Notes under the pieces: model-generated
Told to the model about the DNA's origin: nothing
Databases searched by the model: none
The model's input: only the letters and a program-made list of their open reading frames with translations
Origin: Shinisaurus crocodilurus
Lineage: Eukaryota > Chordata > Lepidosauria > Squamata > Shinisauridae
Assembly (NCBI GenBank): GCA_021292165.1
Contig: CM037879.1
Coordinates: 160,955,278-161,019,277, forward strand
DNA length: 64,000 bases
Direction: 5' to 3'
Program-made: the position numbers and the translations under genes
Part shown: positions 58,426 to 64,000 of the stretch, piece by piece
Position numbering within the stretch: position 1 is the first letter of the stretch
How the letters are laid out: each line of letters starts with the position of its first letter

Positions 58426-59097
58426 GGGGTTTTTGGTAGGTTGCAGATGCCAAATAAGTAATTTTTAAATTTTTGGTCTGTCTCATTGTCTGTTTCCAAT
58501 AACACCACAAAAAAATTCATAGACGCATATGAATGGAACAACTATTTTTGTTTTGTAGCCAATATGCCCCGACTAACGTCTGCAATAAACATTGCTTATT
58601 ACATTAAGGCATCAACCTGTAAATTATATTTCGTACAGTTTGGACAAAAAACTCATGTTTCTTTTAAAAACAATTGTACCAAATCCTAAAATCCACGCAA
58701 GCGAAGCCACGGGCAACAGCTAGTTGTAATTAAATAAACTTGTTTCCTTTTAAAACTTAAAAGGAGTGGTCTGAATTGGTTACCCTGAAGGGGTTGGTGG
58801 CAGCAGAAGATATTAAGGGTATTGATTTTTGAAGCGCTTGCAGAGGTGGTGGGCTGGGCAAAGGAGCAGGTGGAGGGAGGTCTGACAGGTGGCGGTAGCA
58901 TCAGGATGATTTGACCGTAGTAAAGTGTCGGGTTCAAATCACAGTGTGGAGGTCTGTCAATCGTCATCTACCATGGCTATTTTTCATGGTGGCTATATGC
59001 TATATCCAGGTTCAGAGGTGGCATGCCACTAAATACCAGTTGTGGCACGTCAACAACAGACAGCATCCTGTTCCCACCATGGCAAACCCAATGCCCT

Positions 59098-59195
59098 CTT
59101 ATTTATTTATTTTATTAATTAATTAATGTTTACCTTGCCTTTCAATCAGAAAACGGTGCTCAATGTGGCTAACAACAATTTAAAAAAGAACATTT

Positions 59196-59238
<43 letters not shown>

Positions 59239-59575
59239 TCAATCATAAAGCAAATAAATTAAAAACAAAATTTAAAAAACAACAACACAAAAATAAAAGA
59301 ACACAAACAGCACCGAACCCAACAGACCAGCTTACATGCTAAAGGCCTGCTTGAATAAAAATGTATTTGCCTGCCGGCAGAAGGATGACAGAGAGGGAGC
59401 CAACCTAGCCTTCCTCAGCAGGGCGTTTCATAGCCTGGCAGCAGCCACCGTGAAGGGCCTCTCTCGCATCCCCACCAAACACGCCTCTGATGGCAGTGGC
59501 ACTAAGAGAAGGGCCTCCGTAGTTATCTTAAAACCTGGGCAGGTTCTTGTGGGACAAGGCGGTCTGTTAGGTCTA
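59098..59575 (-). mobile_element. LINE L2/CR1 ORF2 3' end
   Basis: On the minus strand: FTVAAARLW near 59425-59455 and an upstream CACCTTTGAT-like region, then a 3' UTR with an (AT)n insertion at 59199-59232 and an (AAAT) tail at 59098-59127. Same family type as 29861 and 60775. Confidence 0.7.
59199..59232. repeat. (AT)n microsatellite
   Basis: Alternating AT tract inside an L2 3' UTR. Confidence 0.95.
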
Positions 59576-59699
59576 CAACCAGTTGATATGTCAAACCCTA
59601 TTACAGATACAACAGAGCATAGATATGATACACTCATGTTGTTTGTTGCATTTTATTAGCCTCATCGGATCGTGTCCAGAGGGATCATACCTGAAAATG

Positions 59700-59873
59700 C
59701 TTTGCGTGCAAAAGGTCGTGCAAAAGATGCCAGATTCAATCCCTGGCATCTCCAGGTAGGGATGGAAAAGGTGTCAGCCTGAGGCCCTGCAGAACCACTG
59801 CCAATCAATGCAGACAATACTGAGCTAGATCAACCTAGTGGTCTGACCTGGTATAAGTCAGTTCCCTATGAAG
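59700..59873 (+). mobile_element. tRNA-derived SINE (GGCTCAGTGG-type), 5'-truncated
   Basis: B-box-like GATTCAATCCC, GGCATCTCCAGGTAGGGATGG, ACCACTGCCAATCAATGCAGACAATACTGAGCTAGATCAACC and TGGTATAAGTCAGTTCCCTATG. Missing the A box. Confidence 0.85.
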
Positions 59874-59879
59874 CCTATG

Positions 59880-60774
59880 AAGATTTTGTGTAGCACTGCA
59901 CTTTATAATGCACATAAAATAACCAAAGATTACTTGTGAAACGTTCAGTTACTCAAGATCCAACTCAGTACATTTTCCTATCAAGATCAACCTCTAGGCT
60001 TTCATTATGTAAGATCCTTAATGTTGAACTGTTCAAAATATGTCTAGAAAACACACAGACTCTGGCAATTTCCATGTTGAAACAAATAAAACAAGAATGT
60101 AAAAAAGATCCTAACAAATAGCCATTTTGCTGATACCTCTCTGCTGTTCTTTACAGTATTGTATTGCAAAATGGGCAATATTCAGGATAGTATTACAACC
60201 AAAATATTAAAATGGCTAATTTCCAGAGATATTTTTTACATGGTAGTATAATCCAAATTTGATTTCTTGAATTAGATTATGTTATATTGAAATTGGCATT
60301 GTAAATATTTTAACACATGCTCACATCTTGCTTCATTGTGTTGTGTTGAACTATTTTCTCAGGACATTGGGGCATATCAAAACAGTTCAGCATGCCCAAA
60401 CCACTGACAAGTCAACATCTGTAGATTTCTTCATTTTTAAAATGGCCTTATGTATTGGTTCTTCTTAAAAGAATGAGCAATGGTTTTCTTTGTGAAACCT
60501 TTAAATGTTTCCTTTTTGAGTACTGTGTGTGACACCAAAATAGGAAGATGATATATATCTGGGGAAGGAAAGGTAATTTCCTCTCCTATCCCTCAGCAAA
60601 GGGCTATATAAATCCTATATATTACTGTTATATACACCCCTTTGCTACTGTATGTAGCAAATATGTAGTGTTTGACTGAACCAAATTAAGTTAAATATTA
60701 AATGTTATTGCCTATGATGTCCAATAGCTGTCAGTATTTGACAGCCAAGATTCAATTCAATGGTGGCCTTTGTA
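59880..60774. other. No recognised feature
   Basis: AT-rich unique-looking sequence. Confidence 0.45.
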
Positions 60775-61312
60775 TGGATTTATTTATTTATTTATTATTA
60801 ACATTTATATATCACCTTATTTGCTAAGCCATCTAGGTGGTGCACAGCAATTTTAAACAATAAAACTTTAAAACAATATAAACAAAACAGTAAAACAGTA
60901 AAATATCAGAACATTAAAACATTGGCTAGATTAAAAGCCAAGGGAGTGTGGGCTAATCATAGTTCTTGAGGGAGTCCATTCCACAGTCTGGGAGCAACAC
61001 AGGAGAAAGCCCTTTCACATGTGCCCAACAAATGGGCCTCTTAATGGTGCCCTCAAAAGGGCCTCTCCTCCAGATCTTAATACCTGGGAAGGTTCATAAC
61101 AGGACAGGTGGACCCTTAGAAACCCAGGTCCAAGTAGTTTAGGCTTTAAAGGTTAGAACCAACATCCTGAATAAAGCCTGGAAAGCAATTGGCAACCAGT
61201 GCAGGCCTTTCAAGACAGGTGTAATATGGTCCTGATACCTTGCGCCAGTTAGCAGCCTAGATGCCACATTTCCACCAATTGTAGCTTTTGGATGCATTTC
61301 AAGGGTAGCCGC
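60775..61312 (-). mobile_element. LINE L2/CR1 ORF2 3' portion (downstream half of a split copy)
   Basis: The minus-strand translation contains ASRLLTGARYQDHITPVLKGLHWLPI, a hallmark of the L2/CR1 ORF2 C-terminus, followed by ALFRMLVLTFKA and a 3' UTR to an (AAAT) tail. It stops at about 61312, where an LTR-like insert begins, and resumes upstream at 62219-62350. Confidence 0.85.
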
Positions 61313-62218
61313 ATGAATCATGACCACCATCCCTCAGGCCTTCCAGTGTGCAGCAGAAGATTCTGATGAGGACAAAGCACAGGCTACTTCCTCAGTGAAA
61401 GTCAGTGCTTTATTCAGGGCCAGAGGACACAGCTCTGCCATCATCCTCCGGCTCAGAGGAGGAGTTACCAGCAGAACTTCCATCTCCCCAGTCTCAGGCA
61501 ACAAAATCAGGCAAGGGCACTTTAATAATCCAGTAAGCTCCTCTGGATGGGGCGGAGGTGACCACACTACAGGTCTTGTCAGCCTACATAAGGCTTCAGT
61601 TAGCTCTAGCTACCTACTGAGGAGGAAACATCCTCCTATTGCCCTAGTAGGAGAGAGGTCCAGCCAGCTTGACCCACTTGCAGCCATCCAGGGTCCTACT
61701 TTCTTCCTGGGCTTGTTCGCATGACACGGGAACCGTGGGGGAGCAGAAGTCCCCCGCGGTTCCCATGTCATGTGAACGCCGACCGGGGGTGCCCCTGCGG
61801 GAGGGCCGCGCGCGGGACACACGCAAAGTGACCATGGTCGGTAGAGGGGGAAGCCCCTACCGCGCGTGGCCACCATGCCGTGCAAACAGCGGACGGCCGT
61901 CCCGCGGGGTCCGCACAGAGGCGGCTGCCGAGAGCGGCCGGAGCTGCCGCCGCTCCAGCCCATAGGGGCAAACGGCCCCTCTGGGCATCCTGGGCCCCCG
62001 CCCCCTAGCACTGGGAGGCCCACACTGTGGTGCAGGGACTGCAGGGTCTGCCCACGTGCGTGGGGCACAGGTCGTCTGCGGCGCCCTGTCAGACCCCACG
62101 GACGGCCCCGTGGTGCCTCCCCCACCCGCAGTCTGGGTCGTGCGAACTGGCGCCCTGCCTTGATCCATGTTTCTGCCTTGAAATTGCTACCAGCTTCCTC
62201 TGAGAGCCTCAAGGGACC
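61313..62218 (-). mobile_element. LTR-like insert in L2, itself carrying a MITE
   Basis: The L2 reading frame is broken between TACTGTGT...GTGGTGTCCC-like and GCGGCTACCC-like sequence. The insert on the minus strand has AATAAA (around 61412) and is homologous to the fragment at 2845-3060. Exact ends are uncertain by a few bases. It contains the GC-rich element 61715-62147. Confidence 0.55.
61715..62147. mobile_element. GC-rich element with GTTCGCA termini
   Basis: Left end GTTCGCATGACAC, right end GGGTCGTGCGAAC: inverted repeats with two mismatches. Interior very GC- and CpG-rich, with inverted words (GGGAACCGTGGGGGAG against CCCGCGGTTCCC). It shares terminal bases with 13791-13997. The long frames across it (up to 226 residues on the minus strand) are GC-driven read-through. 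Confidence 0.7.
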
Positions 62219-62350
62219 CTGGAATGGGACACCACATAGAACACAATAGTCTAAACATGATGTAACCAAGGCATGGATAACTTTTGCCAAGTCAGACCGA
62301 TGCAGGAAGTATAATGTGCAAATACACTCCTTGCCACCACTGTCACCTGA
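62219..62350 (-). mobile_element. LINE L2/CR1 ORF2 (upstream half of the split copy)
   Basis: The minus strand reads VIHALVTSCLDYC, the conserved L2/CR1 HALVTSxxDYCN motif that directly precedes the LLTG...HITPVL motif found at 61139-61312. Confidence 0.8.
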
Positions 62351-62551
62351 AGATGCAGGGATTCACCTCATTCATTTATCCAGTCAGAAAACATTCCCTT
62401 GAATGGATGACAAAAAGCAAATAATATAGTTTGACATTCAAAATCCAAAGGATGAGGCCAAATTCTGAATTGAAAATCCAAATTTAAAAATGGGATATTT
62501 CATCAAATATCTTATTGCTTCCCCTCCTATGTTTTCTGGGGCCAGGGAGAA

Positions 62552-62712
62552 ATAAGACCAGGGTTCTAGTCCTCATTCAGCCATCAAGTTCCCTGAGTTA
62601 ACTTGGGCTAGCTGCTATCTTACAACCAAAACAACAGCTCAGAATTGTTAAGGGGCCCAGTGTGTGCTGCTCTGACCCCTTTGGAAGAAAGGCAGATTAT
62701 GAATATAATTCA
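62552..62712 (+). mobile_element. Diverged tRNA-derived SINE (GAGAGC-type)
   Basis: AGGGTTCTAGTCCTCATTCAGCCATCAAGTTCCCTGAGTTAACTTGGGC and AAAGGCAGATTATGAATATAAT follow the family order with many substitutions and a deletion of the CAGGGTTGTTGTGAG block. An old copy. Confidence 0.6.
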
Positions 62713-64000
62713 TTCACACTGAATACATTCTTCTTAAATAACCCCCTTCTTCAATACTCAAAGGGAGAATGTTTTTTGGGCGGTGACCCGGTGGAATGCT
62801 CTCCCCAGCAAGGTCTGCCTGGCACCAACATCGTTTGTCATCTTTTGGTGCCAGCAGGTTCCTCTATTCCTGGGTATTTGATGGCATATGATTTGATGGC
62901 GTATTCCTCTTTACTAACAGGATAATGCTCAAGGCACAGGAGCCCAGGAAATAAATGGTCACACACAAAAGGAAATTATATGTAAAGAAATTATACTTCA
63001 CAAATAGCACAGGAGCTTGTATATTTATGAATATAATACTAAACAAGAATATTCCTCTTTACTACTTCTGTTGACTTGTTTATGGATGTCACTGAAATAT
63101 TAGGTGTTTTATGGGGTGGTAATATTTTAGTGGATGCTTGTTTCTAGCTGTTTTAAATTTTGTATGTTTTAATTTTGTTGCAAGTTGCCTAAATCTTTTC
63201 TTCTTCTTTGTTTTTTGTTTGTTTGTTTGTTTGTTTTGAGAAAGGCATCTATGAAATCTAAGTGAGGAGGAGTGGGAGGAGGATTTCCAAAGTACACCAG
63301 TCTAAAAGATCCAAAAATCCTCAGCTAGCAGCAAGTATTGTCTGTATACTTTGCCACCTCACTTGCTGAAGTGGGAGCTCGCATTTAATTGCCTCTATGC
63401 GCTCAAGAAGTCCACAATCTGTTGTCAGCTAACAACAAAAGAAACACAAAGCTTAATGAATCTGATGGATTAAGCATATATTCTGTGGACATTATGGCAT
63501 CAACATCTGTTTGTGAGCATGTCTTGCAATTAGAGCGGAAGCACACACACACACACACACACAAAGTTTACCAGCGTGAGTAGTCCCTTGCTGCTGTTCA
63601 CCCCAGTAGGCACACTTATCATCGAAAGCCAGCAATGTGACCATATGGTGTAGGATAAAGAGAGAAGGATGGGGACGATGAGGAGACTGGAAAAGTGAAG
63701 GAAGGCACAGATTTCCATGTGAGGCAGAGCCAGAGTTAAAATCAGATTAGTGCATTGTTCTGCGATTCTCCCTTCTTCTTGGGATTCTCTGATGCAATCC
63801 TAAAGCCAGGCTGGTGGCTATATCAAAGGATTACAGCCTATCGTCAACAGCAGACGTGTTTCCCTCCTGGGTTTCAATAGCAAATTGACACCTACCAAAT
63901 CCACAGTGACAGCAAGAAGAAAACATATTGCACTTATTAATGCAAATAGCTTTTGAGAGAGATATACACATATACGTACACACAAGGTTATAAGAAAGTT
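62713..64000. other. No recognised gene
   Basis: Unique-looking sequence with a (TTTG)n run near 63212-63235 and an (AC)n run at 63541-63562. A GTGATTTTAA-type L2 tail may lie around 63100-63260, unconfirmed. Confidence 0.4.

Larger units (their letters stand above)
57595..58723 (+). mobile_element. Helitron, internally deleted
   Basis: The 5' terminus TCTATATATATAAAAGAAG and 3' terminus GGGCAACAGCTAG match Helitron rules (TC start, CTAG end), inserted between A (57594) and T (58724) without TSD. A second 5'-like terminus TCTATAAAAGAAGAAGTCC lies at 57871. Coding content is reduced to a Pif1-type helicase C-terminus (58146-58422) plus an antisense coiled-coil fragment. No Rep endonuclease motifs remain, so it cannot move on its own. 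I could not clearly place the usual 3' hairpin. Confidence 0.88.
57197..58790 (+). mobile_element. LTR-like sequence split by a Helitron
   Basis: Starts TGTCATGCCCCTGCCC. A CCAAT-type GATTGGCTG (about 57293-57301) and TATATAA (57335-57341) make a promoter-like unit, followed by a purine-rich GTCTGAGGGGA-repeat leader. After the Helitron at 57595-58723, an AATAAA signal (58733-58738) and GGTCTGAATTGGTTACC follow, then GGTGGCAGCAG, which could be a primer-binding site. About 465 bp without the insert. No second LTR or coding part seen; inferred solo LTR or LTR fragment. Confidence 0.5.

Noticed and set aside
61610..62290. 226-residue minus-strand frame
   Set aside because: Begins in L2 ORF2 and then reads across a GC-rich MITE and an LTR-like insert; a chimeric accident.
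1..64000. CRISPR arrays, bacterial operons, prophage or other prokaryotic system
   Set aside because: All recognised repeats are vertebrate retrotransposons, DNA transposons and microsatellites; no regularly spaced short repeats and no dense coding.

Overview
This is vertebrate nuclear DNA, most likely from a squamate reptile (lizard or snake). I found no intact host protein-coding gene, no exon I could defend, no rRNA or tRNA gene and no CRISPR. The window looks like an intergenic or intronic repeat field. The host call rests on repeat content: a tRNA-derived SINE with the GAGAGCCAGTGTGG start and an AATA-repeat tail, a second tRNA-derived SINE, L2/CR1-type LINE 3' ends with AAAT tails, an L1 ORF2 remnant, a Helitron, and many hAT-like elements with TAGGGATG or CAGGG termini and 8-bp target duplications. 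Assigning these repeats to squamates is from memory of the families, not from a search.

Layout. 1-4.6 kb: mostly unique AT-rich DNA with a (GGA)n tract and an LTR-like remnant. 4.6-5.4 kb: a palindromic MITE, a GC-rich hAT MITE and a SINE. 6.0-6.7 kb: possible LTR remnant. 7.66-10.09 kb: a 2.4-kb element with perfect 16-bp terminal inverted repeats (TIRs) and a perfect 8-bp target site duplication (TSD). 11-14 kb: a TA-flanked MITE, a hAT MITE, a SINE and a palindromic element. 14-30 kb: long low-complexity or unique stretches with scattered MITEs, SINEs and LINE tails. 30.2-31.3 kb: an L2 fragment split by a hAT element full of GACTCG motifs. 32.5 kb: a Tigger-like deletion derivative. 33.1-33.9 kb: a hAT MITE nested in a related one. 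34.4 kb: second TA-flanked MITE. 36.9-37.75 kb: a hAT element containing a GC-rich hAT MITE. 40.3-40.9 kb: a LINE fragment with an 11-bp TSD. 43.6-46.5 kb: a 2.9-kb hAT-like composite containing two further hAT insertions. 46.6-47.8 kb: an L1 3' end broken by two L2-type tails. 48-57 kb: mostly unique sequence with microsatellites, a SINE and the third TA-flanked MITE. 57.2-58.8 kb: an LTR-like sequence split by a Helitron that carries a helicase C-terminus and an antisense coiled-coil coding fragment. 59-62.4 kb: L2 fragments, one split by an LTR-like sequence that itself holds a GC-rich MITE. 62.4-64 kb: unique sequence.

The elements do not form a pathway. What the window offers is a layered insertion history: precise TSDs and TIRs let one order many of the insertions. 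The strongest observations are the Helitron with two 5' termini and apparent capture, the nested hAT stacks, and a Tigger1-like element in an apparently non-mammalian genome. I do not see evidence for a new functional system.
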